Assembly (NCBI GenBank): GCA_019925795.1
Contig: CM034307.1
Location: 34,807,201-34,871,200 of the forward strand
DNA length: 64,000 nucleotides
Reading direction: 5' to 3'
Source of the DNA: Dendrobium chrysotoxum
Lineage: Eukaryota; Streptophyta; Magnoliopsida; Asparagales; Orchidaceae
In this document: positions 1 to 11,356 of the stretch, piece by piece
Position numbering within the stretch: position 1 is the stretch's first letter
Layout of the letters: each line of letters starts with the position of its first letter
Program-made: the position numbers and the translations under genes
Notes under the pieces: generated by a model
Told to the model about the DNA's origin: nothing
What the model saw: the letters and a program-made list of their open reading frames with translations, nothing else
Databases searched by the model: none

Positions 1-960
1 TCCTAAGCAAGTAACACATTATCATCTATGTTTCTACTTAATAAACCCAGTCTGATTAACAGAGATAATTTTAGGAAGTTAAGGAGCTAATTTGTTAGCC
101 AAAATTTTAGAGATAAGTTTATTGAAGGAAGAACACAGGCTTATAGGTCTCAATTTTCTCCAACCAGCAGGGTTATGACCTTTTTAGGAATTAGCACAAT
201 AGAGGTAGTTGTAAATCATTTAGGAATAACAAAACCATTGAAAAAAGCTCAAACATTCTTACAAATATCCATCTTAATAATATTCTAATAGTCTTGAAAA
301 AAATAGTAGAAAAACCATTCGGACCAACAATAGAATCCTTATTTATAGATATAAGAACTTAATACAAATCATCTTCATTAGGAAGTTTAGATAAAGATTT
401 ATCATTAAAATTAGTGATTAAAGTAGAAATAATAGTAGGATTAGACACTTGATTCAAAAGATTAAAACAATAAGAGAATTTTAAAGTAATTGATAGCAGA
501 TTCAACAATAATAGCATATTCAACAATAACAGCAGAATCCTCACACCATTCACTAGAATCAGGTTTGATCCTCTTAATGGAAGATTTGGCTCTCTTAGAA
601 TTCACTAAAGAATAAACTATTTAGTGTTTTTTTCACCTTTAGCATGGTTCTTAGAGGCATCATTTTATCTCCAATACTCCTCCATGATTTTGAGATGAAG
701 AAGATTGGCCTTAGCATACCTTACTTGCTACCAATCACCATGATCAGAGGAAATAGGGAATTGGATTTCAAGAGAAGCCACCAATTTTTCGTCCTTAATT
801 ATATTTTCAAAGATATTCCCAAATTTGTTCTTATTCCACCACCTTAAATACTGCTTTAGCCTTTTAAACTTAAGGGAAAACAGAATCATATTATTATCCC
901 CTTGAAAATACTGACATGGGCATCCCAATTTTCCTCAAAATGTGAACAAAATCATCATCC
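1..960 (-). pseudogene. LINE (L1-type) ORF2: endonuclease-RT linker and start of reverse transcriptase, broken
   Basis: Reading the minus strand, bases 230 to 1 give a reverse-transcriptase N-terminus: fragments GWRKLRPISLC, NKLISKILANKL, and a QTGFIK-like box followed by IDDNVLLA. These match the conserved opening of plant L1 RT (RPISL, KILANRL, QSGF, IxDNILLA). Bases 728-928 encode the basic linker usually found between endonuclease and RT (LKQYLRWWNKNKFGNIFENI). Several frameshifts and stops interrupt the frame, so it is a pseudogene. The catalytic RT core and any poly-A tail lie beyond the left edge. It continues the endonuclease fragment at 999-1690 on the same strand. The function of the intact family is target-primed reverse transcription of its own RNA. 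Confidence 0.8.
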
Positions 961-998
961 TTTAACTACATAGTTTGAAAAGAAAAAGGGCTAACACC

Positions 999-1690
999 TT
1001 AAAAATTAACTTCAGATATCTTCAGGAGGAGAGGAGAGTGATTAGAAACCATCAAACTAAGATGTTCAATAATAGAGTTAGAGAAGGAATTTAGCCAGTC
1101 ACCATTAAATAACAAATGGTCAAGACTTTCCCAAACTTTATTGTTAGACAACATAAAATTAGGACCAAAAAAGCCAATATCGGTAAGACCATAACGCAAA
1201 ATCCAATTGTTAAAATCTTCTATAGAACTCAAGCTAGGAGGAGAACCCCCAACTTTTCACCATAATGAGAAAAGACATTAAAATCACCATCCACAAACCA
1301 AAGACCACAGTAAGAATTAACTATTTGAGTTAAGTTATGCCGCAAGGGTATTCTACCATGTTTAAAGCAACTGGCATAGATGAACAAACAAATAATTTGA
1401 ACATTAAAAATACAGAAGCAAGAATGAATGACTTGAACACTGTCAGCCACAACTAATAAACTAACATTACCTTTCCAAAAAAATCCAAATATTACTTGAG
1501 GAGCTAGAGAAGGAATAATCAAAACCAAACTATCTCTAGCAAATAGAAATTCTAGAGGGACCATACATAAGCTCTAACAAAGCAAGAACCTTCATATTAT
1601 GAATGTGGCATAAATTACGAGTTCTACACCAGGAGTCAAACTTGCCAACTCGCCTAAAATTTCCATTTAAGATACTAAATATTAACAACA
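999..1690 (-). pseudogene. LINE ORF2 apurinic-type endonuclease domain, broken
   Basis: The minus strand from about 1690 downward reads as an L1-type endonuclease. The start resembles the usual N-terminus (NFRRVGKFDSWCRTRN followed by MKVLALLEL). The middle has the GDFN catalytic box (WFVDGDFNVFSHYGEK). The end has DFNNWILRYGLTDIGFFGP, then LDHLLFNGDW and a SNHSPLLL box, matching the family's SDHxPL motif with D changed to N. The frame is broken near 1230, and the N-terminus lacks a clear methionine. No ORF1 (nucleic-acid-binding protein) was seen upstream, so the copy is probably 5' truncated near 1700, as is common for LINEs. The family enzyme nicks genomic target DNA. Confidence 0.85.
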
Positions 1691-1799
1691 TTTTTAAAAG
1701 AAGCAAAAAAATGTGTGATTCTTACTTTACTAGATGATGGTTTAGATGATGGTTTAGAAAACACAAAGAAGCAATAAATCCCTGACAAGATTCTCTTTC

Positions 1800-2497
1800 A
1801 CTCTCCCAAACTCTCCTTGTAGAATCATGTACGAACCTCATTTCATACTCTGTTAGTCATCTATATGAACTGACATCATACAGTATAAATAGTTAAAACA
1901 AATCATGTTTCTCTTCGTACAAAGGTGGATGACCCCATTTCGTACTCTCTAAATTATTTGTATGATGATAAACTGTATAGTATGAACAGATCAAAAAATG
2001 TCAAGTTCATTTGTGATGATCTTGAATGCACACATTTTATACTATGTGCCTCGTCTATATAAACCAACGACCGTACAGTACGAACGGTACAAAAGAAATT
2101 TGGAGATGATTTGATTAACTTCATTTTGGGAGGGAATTCCATTACAAATCATCCAGTATGATTTGAAATAATACAGTATGATTAGTTTTAAAAAATTTAT
2201 GTTTTTAATCACTTCCCCAATGTGTGTGTGCACGGTTACCCAATTATAATCACACTCTCTCAGGCTCAAGAAAAATAGAAAATTTATAGACTTAATTACA
2301 TGAAACCCTAGTCTAATCTATCTTGATGTCTTTAGCAGTCTAGAGCATGATTTCCCTGAAATATTACTACACACAAACAACACAAAGAAAATATATCCAA
2401 TGTATGTTAGGAGAAACAACAATCATAACAATAATATTTTGGTATCATTAAAAAATCACATGATATAAAACTTAATCTTGAAATCTTAGTTGCAACA
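1800..2497 (-). repeat. Truncated copia LTR fragment (U3 side)
   Basis: This stretch aligns by eye with the outer part of the element C LTR: palindrome-like words (catacagtat, gtacagtacg), the GTGTGTGTGCACGGTTACCCAAT block, the ACTCTCTCAGGCTCAAGAA block and the terminus TTGCAACA at 2497. Element E's LTR ends in the same terminus. The half that would hold the leader and polypurine-opposite end is missing on the left. It abuts the 5' end of the LINE. Transcription from the parent element would run on the minus strand. No target duplication could be found. Confidence 0.7.
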
Positions 2498-2789
2498 AAT
2501 CTTATACAAGATGGTGGACTAGTGGGCCTTTATAGATTGATTTTTGAGAAATTATGAATATAGAAAATGTTTTATATATATATAAGGTTGCTTATGTTAG
2601 CTTTTGTTCAAATAAATGGAAATTAGTGGCTATGACAAAATAATAAAAATATAAAATAGATAATTCTTCCAAATTAGGTCTTAGGGCATTACACTTAACT
2701 TATCGTATTATGTTCAAACCAATTCAAAATAATATAACTTTGGGTGTTACAATTTACACTCATAAAAAAATGTCTTCCTTCATATTTCA

Positions 2790-4290
2790 ATATACAGATC
2801 AATTAAACATATCATGATATAATTATCTCACCTCAATTTTTTTCTCCAAGGTAGCCTCTCTGTCATATTGATGCTTTCCCTGCATTGTAACCATTAGAAT
2901 CTATTTTTCTCTCTATTTCCTAATATCATATACTAGAATCCATTCTACCTCTTTTCTGTAGCTTAGATTTAGCTACACTTCAACTTCTATTTCAAAAACT
3001 CTTCCCACACATAAACAAATTATTTTCCTCAGAGATGCCCCATGAAACACATCATGAACTTTAGACATATGCTCTAACAATAACAGATGAGAAGCAGGCT
3101 TTCCAATTTTTTACTCACCTCAAATGGTCTAATATACCTTAGACTCAATTTTCTTTTCCTCAAGAAACATGATTATCCCTTTCACTGGGCTTACTTTATA
3201 TACATAAATTTTATAATCTAAAATTCTATAGAGAAATTTTTTAGTCATAAAATTTCTTTTTATTATTCTACACAAATATAAATCTAAGTTTGATTAGATG
3301 GATCTTTGCAGTAGTATCATCTATTATAGCTGGCCCTAATAAATTTCTTTTTCCCACGTTTGTTTAAGAGAAATGTGTCATGCAATTTGTACCATTTAGA
3401 TCTCTATAAGCAGACATACCAATATTAAACCAAGAGTTGTTGTTATACACAAATGTTATTAAAGGGAATTGATCTTCCCATCAATCATCAAAATCTAGAA
3501 TATAGAGTTTCAAAAGATTTTCTAGTATCTAACTTATTCTCTTAGACTAGCCATCTTCATAAGTACGAAATGTCATACTGAAGTACAATTCCATTCTTAA
3601 ATGCCTTAGGACATTTCTCCAAAATTTAAAAGTGAATCTACCTTCATGGTTAGAAAGAATTGCTTTAGGCATCCCGTATAGTCTAAAAATCTCACATACA
3701 CTTGTGTTAACTTCTCTATAGTGTCTGTCTGTCAGAACAAAAGGAAATGAGCAGAATTTTTCAAATAGTTCACAATTACCCATATAGCATAATGTCCTTG
3801 TATTAACTTGGAAAAACTCATAGTATAAGCCATAGTTACTTCATCGAACTTACATTTAGGAATGGATAATAGTTATAGTAAACTATTAGCGTGTAGGTTT
3901 TCTATCTTCCCTAGATGATACAAAATTAACTACTTATCTTTTTAATCTCGGCCATTAAAAAATTTATATAAGATCATTATATATTTTATTACTCCTGGGG
4001 TGAATAGTATACCCAAAATAATATGCTTCTTGCAGAATATCATTTCTCAGATTAGTACTACCAGGAACTTATAACTTATTCTTATAAAATATCACTCTAG
4101 AATCATTTATTTGTAGTTTAGGTTTCTTACCTGATTGGATCTGATCTATCAACTTGAAATATTCCTTTTCAAACTTTTGAGCATCCATAGATCTCTCCTT
4201 CAAGGAAGGTTGTATGATCATTGAAGTAAGCATGTTAAAATCTTGATTAATCAGCTTAATCAACTCAAACTCTAGCATTTTCAAAACACA
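2790..4290 (-). pseudogene. Ty3/gypsy integrase, broken
   Basis: Bases 4284-4069 encode the pre-integrase stretch (QPSLKERSMDAQKFEKEYFK, then a run of residues like DSRVIFYKNKL). Bases 4065-3880 give the HHCC zinc-finger region: LRNDILQEAY, YTIHPRSNK and WPRLKR. Bases 3783-3547 give the catalytic core: EIFRLYGMPKAILSNHEGRF, with SNHEGRF in place of the family's SDRDGRF, so the second catalytic Asp is lost, followed by FWRNVLRHLRMELYFS. Bases 2880-2800 read HQYDREATLEKK, matching the EATWE box at the end of chromovirus integrases. Stops and frame changes separate these blocks. The intact protein inserts element cDNA into chromatin. Confidence 0.8.
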
Positions 4291-5650
4291 AATTAGAAAT
4301 AATTAGAATTAATAAATAATTTTCTATCCCTAATGACTTCTTGCTTATAGTAAATGTTACTATATTTACCTTACTAGACTGGTACTGAATACCTTGAACA
4401 TAATCCTTTATCATCTCAAGCCACGTTCTCTACCTCAGATTTAATTCATTCTAGGTGAAAAATATATTTCAAACTATCATGATAAGTAAAAATCTCATAT
4501 AGATAGTGCCTCTATATCTTCAAATCAAATATAATAATTGTTAACTCTAAATCATGGTTAGATAATTTTTCTGATATTATTTAAACTATTTAAAAGTATA
4601 AGCTATCATCATCCCATATTACTTTAGAACACATCCTAGAAAGTTCAATGAAGCATCATTGAACACTTGAAACCCTTTGGTACTAGATAGGGTGGTCAAG
4701 ATAGGACCAAATGTTAGATAGTCTGTATGTTTTTGAAAGTTATTTTCATAAGCTATTATCCACTCAAAAGATCGTGCCTTTCATGACAGTCTCGTTAGAG
4801 AGATAGAGATATGAAAAAATCCTTTCACAAATTTTTATAGTAGTTACCAATTCCTAGAAAAATATATACCTCAAATACTATATTAGGCCTTGGCAATGTA
4901 TTTTTTAGGGATATATAAAAATTCCTTCACTGCTTACCATGTGCCCCATAAAAAAAATACTTCTCAATTAGAATTCATGCTTTCAAAACTTAGCATAAAA
5001 CTTATGTTATCTCAGGGTTTCAAGAATGATCTTTGAATGAACTGTATAATTCTCTTCATCAATAAATATTATAACAAATTGATCCAAATAATTCTTGAAT
5101 ATTCCATTAATTAAATTCATAAAAACTATAAGTTCATTAGTCACCTCAAAATGCATGCTAGAAACACATAATGACCATACATGATACTAAATGTATTCTT
5201 CGATATGTACTCCTCGATCCCCTTTAATTGATGATAATCAGATCTCTTATCAATCTTTAGAAGAATATAATCACCTACTAGCTGATCAAATAGATCATCA
5301 ATCATATGTAGAGGTTATTTGTTTTAAATTTTCACTTTATTCAATTCATTATAATCCATATGTATCATCACTATCTTATCCTTCTGATTTACAAATGGGA
5401 CAGTTGCATCCCACAAGGATACACTTAATCTCACAAATCCTCTATTAACTAGCTTCGATAAATGTACTTTCAACTTCTATAGTTCCTTTGGTGTGATTGT
5501 ATATAGGGCCTTAGCGATAGATGTCAAAGCAGGAAGAACCTAAATATAGAATTCTATCTTTATTAAGTGACAGACTTATTAACTTCTTAGGGAAAAAAAT
5601 AGAGAATTCTATTATTTTAGGGATGTTCTTAATTGGTTCAAAAATTATCC
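4290..5650 (-). pseudogene. Ty3/gypsy reverse transcriptase and RNase H, broken
   Basis: Minus-strand translation in mixed frames gives the RT N-terminal block at about 5500-5190: a KLVNRGFVRLSVSLWDA stretch (family: GFIRPSxSPWGAP), DYNELNKV, IDDLFDQL and LKIDKRSDYHQLK (family: KIDLRSGYHQLR). At about 4500 an RNase H box reads as LKYIFHLE after a YHDSLK stretch (family: TDHKSLKYIF). Each block carries substitutions or stops at key sites, so no enzyme is expected. It sits between the protease and integrase remnants in the order expected for Ty3/gypsy. The YxDD region is not clear enough to call. Confidence 0.75.
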
Positions 5651-5739
5651 TCTAATGTTCAACAAAAGTCAACAATATTATCTTTCCCATCCTTCACACC
5701 TTATATACTTGTAGAGTAGATATTAGGCAAGACAATGCT

Positions 5740-6110
5740 CTTCTAATTCCCTAAAAATAACAACTCTAATTGCTCATAAATATTACCATTATCTTTTTCA
5801 ATCAATCAATTTGAGCCTCATACTGAATTAACAAATCTATATCCAGAATAACATCAAATTCAGATAGAGGTAACACTTTCAGACCAGACATTTGTTTACT
5901 ATCAAAAAATCTCTATTCTTTGCAGACAAATAAATTGGCCACCATAGCATTACCACAGAGCAAAATAATAGAAAAAGTAGAGTGTAATAATATAGAAGGT
6001 AGGTGGAGCAGAGCAAAATACTTCCTAGAAATAAAGGAATGACTAACACCCAAATCAAAAGTATTCAACATGGAATGATAGAAATATAAGCCATACTTGT
6101 GTCCATATCA
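5740..6110 (-). pseudogene. Ty3/gypsy aspartic protease, broken
   Basis: Minus strand at about 6080-5980 reads VLNTFDLGVSHSFISRKYF, corresponding to the family's VLFDSGATHSFIS. The catalytic DSG triad is DLG here. At about 5900-5820 the second conserved block reads SEFDVILDIDLLIQYEAQID, matching DFDVILGMDWLxxYxAxID. Both blocks are recognisable over several residues, so the assignment is secure even though stops follow. In a working element the enzyme matures the gag-pol polyprotein inside the particle. Upstream sequence is interrupted at about 6110 by unrelated repeat sequence. Confidence 0.78.
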
Positions 6111-7560
6111 AGTGTGTCACAACCTAACTAATATAACCTATATACTGAACAACTTATATCATGTTGAATGGTGACAAATCAAGCCCAAGGTCTAATTTGG
6201 ATAACTTTTTAAAATTTCTTTGATTTTTAACAGACAATAGAGATACTAATTTGCTTGCATGAAACTAAAAATACTCATACACAAATTTTTCTTTCCTTTC
6301 ATCATAAAATGTATATACAATAAAATCTCTACAATATAATACATGACTACAACTAAAATCAAAATAGAGTAGAAAATAGACATGATTGTACAAAATTATG
6401 AAACTATAGCAAATCTTGAGCCATCTAATCTAATTTCTTAGAATCACGCGTTTCAAGAAAATGAATGCACGTATAATTACATTTTAATAAAATAAATAGA
6501 AAAAATAAAAAATATAAGAATTCATAAAATATTTTATCAGTACAAAATAAATTTAACAACTCAACATAATTTTATAATCTTATAATTTCACTAAATTAGA
6601 GGGATCATTCAAAGCACTATTTGAAGCTTTAAATATACTACATCATTATTTTTTGAGGTCAAAATTATTTTTTAATTTGCGAAATTTAGCACTTTTTCTA
6701 ATTTACCTAATAGAAATAAAAAACTAAAATATACATAATACATATATGTATAACATACAGAAAGTTATATGTTGAAACTTTAATGGATACAAAGTTAACC
6801 TTAGTTTTAAGCTACAAACTTATAAATTTAATAAGAAAAGTTAATTTTTTTTGGTAATACTTAAAAATTGAGATAGAAAGATATAAACTACCTAGATCCA
6901 AATAACTTCTTGAATTGGGCTGTCAATAAAGAAAGGACTAAAGTCATCTAAAACTATCTTTATCTTTAAAAACTCTCAAGGTAGCAACTCAAACAGGGGG
7001 AAGATTTTTCCTAAAATAGATTTTTAGTGGAATTTAATATTTTCATAAAAAAATTTTACCTAACACTACAGAGTTCTGGACAGTCGCACTAATACACTGA
7101 CACATTTTATATTAAATTGAACCAAACCCAAGAGCATAGCACCTTAGCACCTCAACCTAGTGTTGTAGTGCTCCAGAGGGAAAATTTCAAATTTTAATTT
7201 CATGTAAATTGGCCCTTGGGATACACTTTAGAATAGAATTTAGACATTCATATGCATATAGAACATCCTTAGACTCATACAGAATGAAAATATAAAAATT
7301 CTAACACATAATACTTATCGGGCAGGGTCAATTTAGGTTTACCCTATTATGGAAAGTATTACAAGGTACATCCCTTGCCTCATGCTAAGTCAAATTATAC
7401 AGTCTTATTTGGACATAGGCTAGAGCAGTAAATCCACCAGAATTTCTTTGGATACCTAAAATCTTTCTTTCTATAGCCAGATCCCTCAAAAAACATATAG
7501 GGTAAAAATTCTCTCAGTCTCGCCACCATCCTATATCTATCAGCTCTTACCTTAAAATGT
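6111..7560. other. Unexplained insertion of about 1.4 kb between gypsy gag and protease
   Basis: In this type of element the zinc knuckle and protease are normally a short distance apart, yet about 1.4 kb of AT-rich non-coding sequence separates them. It starts near a TGTCACAACC word at 6115, which resembles the first bases of many plant LTRs. It contains the block around 7080-7180 rich in agtgc/gcac words (tagtgttgtagtgctccag), a style also seen at 22020-22380. I could not find a matching target duplication or a second end. It could be a solo LTR of another gypsy element. No coding sequence is visible. Confidence 0.4.
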
Positions 7561-8450
7561 CTGCTAGGTCAACTCTATGCCTAGTATGGCCATATTACAA
7601 ATATTATCTAATAATCCTGTAACCCTAAACTAAACGTCTCCTACCATAACTCTTATTGATAGGTACACCATTGAAAGAACCATAAATCCTAATCCACTAC
7701 CACTCATAAGTATAGATGCAGACAGTCCTCTTCTGAAATCTCTAAGCCTGAACCTACTCCTCTTCCCAATATAACCACTACTAGAAATATCTCCTCCAAA
7801 CCTCTTCCTACTACAAGACCACTACTGTTGAGTAACCATATAATTATTCATTATCAATCGGGCTCTCTCCAATAGCTCAAAAAAATCAGTGATATGGAAG
7901 GGTACTAATGGCTACCTCAAATTATCTTGTAGCCCTTTAAAAAATAATAGTGCTTCTCTCCATATGTACTTATGTGTTATAGAGTATACTTGACCAACTT
8001 AATAACTTTCTCCACATATTTTCTCATAGTCCTACTTTCCAGTACCAGCCCCTGAAATGTCTCTTTCATTTGCTGTCTAATAACAGGAGGTATAAACCAG
8101 TCTCCAAATGTCTCAGTGAACTCCTCCTAAGATATCAAAGTATTCAACCTCCCTTGGAATTTTTCTTTATGTTGGCCCAACCAATAGTGTTTATCCATGC
8201 AACAAAACAATAATATAGGGGACTTTCTTATCAGGTAGACATTGCATTCTATCAAAAGACTTCCCTAGTCTCATAATTTAGTCCTTTGCTACTCTGGGTT
8301 CTAGAGCACCTTCAAACTTGAGAGGCGTCAACCTCAAAAGTTTTAGTAGATATTTATCCAGATCATCTAATTTAGTAGCAGACAACTTTCTTTGGGCCTC
8401 GCCCATTAGTTATGTTGCTAACCCAAAAATTTTGAAATGATATCAAAACT
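7560..8450 (-). pseudogene. Ty3/gypsy gag, broken
   Basis: Minus strand from about 8190 reads WLGQHKEKF, EEFTETFGDWFIPPVIRQQM, KETFQGLVLESRTMRKYVEK and KLVKYT, which follows the retrotransposon gag (capsid) pattern: W..F...F...YFP...R..K...F..L.QG..TV.EY. It is followed by FHITDFFELLERARLIMNN, as in the family's capsid C-terminus. A possible zinc knuckle remnant (YGHTRHRVD) lies near 7590. Several stops interrupt it. In an intact element this is the particle-forming protein. A start codon was not identifiable. Confidence 0.72.
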
Positions 8451-9577
8451 AACAATAATGTTGTACTCTATACTAGGAAAGTTTTATTAAAACTTTGCCC
8501 ATTATACGGGTCTATTAAGTGGGAGGATCTAATGTGCTATCTATTGGAAGTCATGAGGGTCTAAAATTTTTGACTATCTATGGTTTTATGCATTCTAAAA
8601 TCATAAGGGTTTGTTGAATGATAGATTAGTGTTGCAAATCTAGTTTTGATGATGACAAATATGTCTCTATTGTGTTTTGCTTGGCTAACCCGTTTCAGGC
8701 ACAAAAGATCACGAGTAACTCAAGCCAACTCAAGATCGGGTCCAAGTGTGTCTAAGTGTACTATTTTTCTTTTTCTTGAGTCAATTATAATGTAACTTAT
8801 CCCCTAGCTAAGTAACCTTGCACACACACACTCAGGGGGAGAGCTTGAGTGAGTTAGAGTTTCTGTTCATTTTTTGTTCAGATTGTCCTGGACAATATTC
8901 ACATCATCCTGGAAGATCCAGTAAAAATAGAAACCCTAATTAGGGCGACCAAGTTTAGTGCGTCTGATTAAGCAGATCATCCTAGACGATATGCTCAAAT
9001 CAGAAACTCTCAGCCGCCAGATCAAGCTAGGCAAGTTTTTATTTTAAGATATTTGGTCTGATCGTCCTGGACGATACGAGTATCATTCCGGAAGATCCAG
9101 AACAATCATGCCTAAATTAGTCTGGTAATAAAGGAAAGCAATTAATACTTGATTGATACGATCATATCATCCCAGACGATCGCAGGATCGTCCTGGACGT
9201 TCATGATCATCTAGTGCATTTTAGTTGTACGTCCCGAACTGTGTTCAGGATGATTTGGGCACTTTTTGAACTAATCGTACAGGACGATATACCAATCGTC
9301 CTGGATGATCAAGTCATTTTTGAGTCATCCAGCACAAGTTTCTCTCGATGACCCGAACTGTCTTCTGGACGATATTCCTCAATTTACACTAATCGTCCCG
9401 GACGATCGCAGGATCATACGGGATGATATGAACAATTTTTTCTACTGATCATCCAGAAGAACCAGATCGTCCAGGCTGATGCAGGTGATTTTGAACTAAT
9501 CGTACAGGATGATCTATCGATCGTCCTGGATGATCTTGGCTGACCAGTTGAGATTTAGGGCAAATTTTAAGCCCTCT

Positions 9578-9585
9578 TATAAAAG
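9578..9585 (+). promoter_or_regulatory. TATA box of the solo LTR
   Basis: TATAAAAG lies between the palindrome-rich U3 and the start of the hairpin-bearing leader. This is where the U3/R border of an LTR retrotransposon should be. It follows an AATTTAGGGC(A/T) word found before the D-family TATA boxes as well. Transcription should start about 30 bases downstream, near 9610. Confidence 0.6.
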
Positions 9586-9789
9586 ATCTTTCTCTTTCAA
9601 CAAGAAAAATCTTTTGCCACTTTCCTTTCCAGAGAAACCCTAGAGAGAGAGTTTGGGAGAGAGAGAGGATCTTGTGAGGGGGAGTTTGTGAGGGGTTCAC
9701 GAAGGTTTCATCAAGCAAGGATCAGAGTCTTCTTCTCTGCTCATCGTCTTTTGTCGTGTCAGTGTTCTTTGGGAGAGGATCGTCGGCAA

Positions 9790-9990
9790 GAAGATCCGAG
9801 GTTCTCTGCCTGCTGCAGGAGGAAGCAAAAGGATGTTGGGTTCTCTGCCTGCTTCAGGTGGAAGCAAAAGGAGGTTAGGTTCTCTGCCTCACCGGGTGGT
9901 GGAAAGGGGGTTTTTTGTATAGGCTTCTCCACCTTACTGTGGGAGCAAAAGGAGAGTCACTTTTTGTTTAGTGCAATATGCGGAGGGGAG
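9790..9990 (+). repeat. Leader hairpin array of the solo LTR
   Basis: Units of about 39 bp begin with GGTTCTCTGCC and end with AAAAGGA. The unit at 9850-9866 forms a perfect 6-bp stem TGCTTC/GAAGCA with loop AGGTG. The unit at 9811-9827 forms TGCTGC/GAAGCA with one mismatch and loop AGGAG. The next unit is decayed. A separate stem CGGAG/CTCCG follows near 9968-9985. Other families have different stem sequences at the same place. Confidence 0.7.
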
Positions 9991-10267
9991 GCTCCGGGGA
10001 GTGGACGTAGGTTAAGTTGACCGAACCACTATAAAATCTAATTTGCTTTTTTGATTATGTTCTGCACTTTACTTTTCTGATATTAACTGCTTAAGTGAAT
10101 ATCTGTGATTGATCTTTTCGTTCTTGTTTACTTGTTTCCGCTGCAAAGTATCGAAAAGATTTTTTCTGTTCCTTGTTAAATTTTTAAATAACCAATTCAC
10201 CCCCCCTCTTGGTTAGCCTCGGGACTAGTTCACTAGGGCTTAACATCCCTATCGAACATTCAATTAG

Positions 10268-11301
10268 CACAAAGAGTCATAAGGGCTTGAATTATAAATT
10301 CTAGAATCTTTTAGGAGGTATAAGGGTTTGAGGAAAATTTTATCTATTCTGAGATATGAATTTGAAGTGTTAACTCTTCTTTTTCTATACTCTTTTGTTA
10401 TTTTAATTAATAATTTAAAAATATTGTTTACTACTCTATGAATATTTATTTAATCAAGCAATTTTGGTTAAACATCTTTATAGAGGAATTTACCCTACTT
10501 TAACATTTTTTTTATTATTGGTGGCAATTATTATTAAAGGCTTGGGAAGGCTAAAACTATGATTGCTAATGTCTACATTTTGCATTTGTTTCTAGTCAAG
10601 ATAAGGGGAAGGATCAAGTCAAGTAAATAAGATCTACAAATATTATGGTTGAAGTTAGATAGGTATGTTAATTAACTTTTTTGGCAGTCTTAGCTTTCCT
10701 TCTAGTTTGTGATGTATGTGACATGTGCTATTTATACATGATTAATTTGATTGTAAATATCTCTAAGATAAATGAAAGTGCTTTTGATTATGACTATTCA
10801 TCTATTTTAATAGGAATTTATTGGCTTTATTGTTAGTAGATTATTTGGAAGTTCAATAATTCTCTCTAATTTCATCTTATGGTTTCTATACTGCCATCTA
10901 CTGACACGGTATGACCCATTATGAAGGTGGGTCACATCATATTGGGTTATGATAGGTGATGCAACTGAGAATGAAGGCATTTGTAATGGGGTGACTAAGA
11001 TCGATGGAGGTGTAGTTAGATGATGAAGGTCAGTGGGACAGTAGTCGAGATATAATAGTTAGAGAGAGCTTAGTCGGGCAACTAGGGATAGAGGGACCAT
11101 AGTTAAACAAGTAAGGTTTAATCATATAATAGTTAGGCAATGAAGGTGGGTGTTACCATTGATGATAAATTGAGGTCAGAGGATCATAGTTGAATAATGA
11201 TAGTTTGATGACCATAGTCGGTGGGGTTGTCTTAGGTTGTATACTGATAATGGTAATCTTAGAAACATAATAGGTAGATGATGGAAATCTAAGGATGTAG
11301 T
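10268..11301. other. Non-coding: probable rest of the gypsy 5' LTR, then imperfect GA-rich repeats
   Basis: From 10268 the text continues the sequence broken by the solo LTR at 8625: both sides share a cataagggtttg or cataagggcttg word, consistent with the gypsy LTR or leader. From 10268 to about 10860 it is AT-rich without features I can name. From about 10860 to 11301 it is an imperfect repeat of short phrases such as gatgatgaaggt, agtcggg and catagttgaata. The same style resumes at 20794 after element C, so this was probably one block before C inserted. No ORF of note. Confidence 0.4.
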
Positions 11302-11356
11302 TAAAAGTTTGTGTAGGTTGTTAGACCTAATAGAACTGCCCTAAGGCTAACCAATA

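Larger units (their letters stand above)
2498..8629 (-). mobile_element. Decayed Ty3/gypsy retrotransposon, probably chromovirus (Tekay/Del-like)
   Basis: On the minus strand the order from high to low coordinates is gag, zinc knuckle remnant, protease, RT, RNase H, integrase and a chromodomain-like C-terminus, which is the Ty3/gypsy order. A start of 3' LTR type (TGTAACACCCAAAG read on the minus strand) lies at about 2751. Just left of it the LTR is unrecognisable and is cut by the copia LTR fragment ending at 2497. A weak PBS-like tgatatca lies near 8440. The coding region is full of stops and frameshifts, so the copy is old. It hosts an unexplained insertion of about 1.4 kb between gag and protease, and the solo copia LTR at 8630 probably lies in its 5' LTR. 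Confidence 0.8.
8625..10267 (+). mobile_element. Solo copia LTR with 5-bp TSD ATTAG
   Basis: The LTR runs from TGTTGCAAATC at 8630 to CGAACATTCA at 10262 (1633 bp). It is flanked by perfect direct repeats ATTAG at 8625-8629 and 10263-10267, which proves an insertion followed by LTR-LTR recombination. It has the plan shared by all copia LTRs here: the ACACACACTCAGGGGGAGAGC block, a U3 full of 15-bp palindromes (ATCGTCC-N-GGACGAT types, 8880-9540), a TATA box at 9578, a leader with hairpins (9811-9827, 9850-9866), the GACCGAACCACTATAAAA block at about 10018, and the C-rich tract before the end. The orientation is plus. The sequence family differs from C, D, E and A. Confidence 0.92.

Noticed and set aside
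9688..10020. 110-codon plus-strand open frame in the solo LTR
   Set aside because: It overlaps the hairpin array in the sense direction, but the other families' arrays have 38- or 40-bp units that do not keep a frame.
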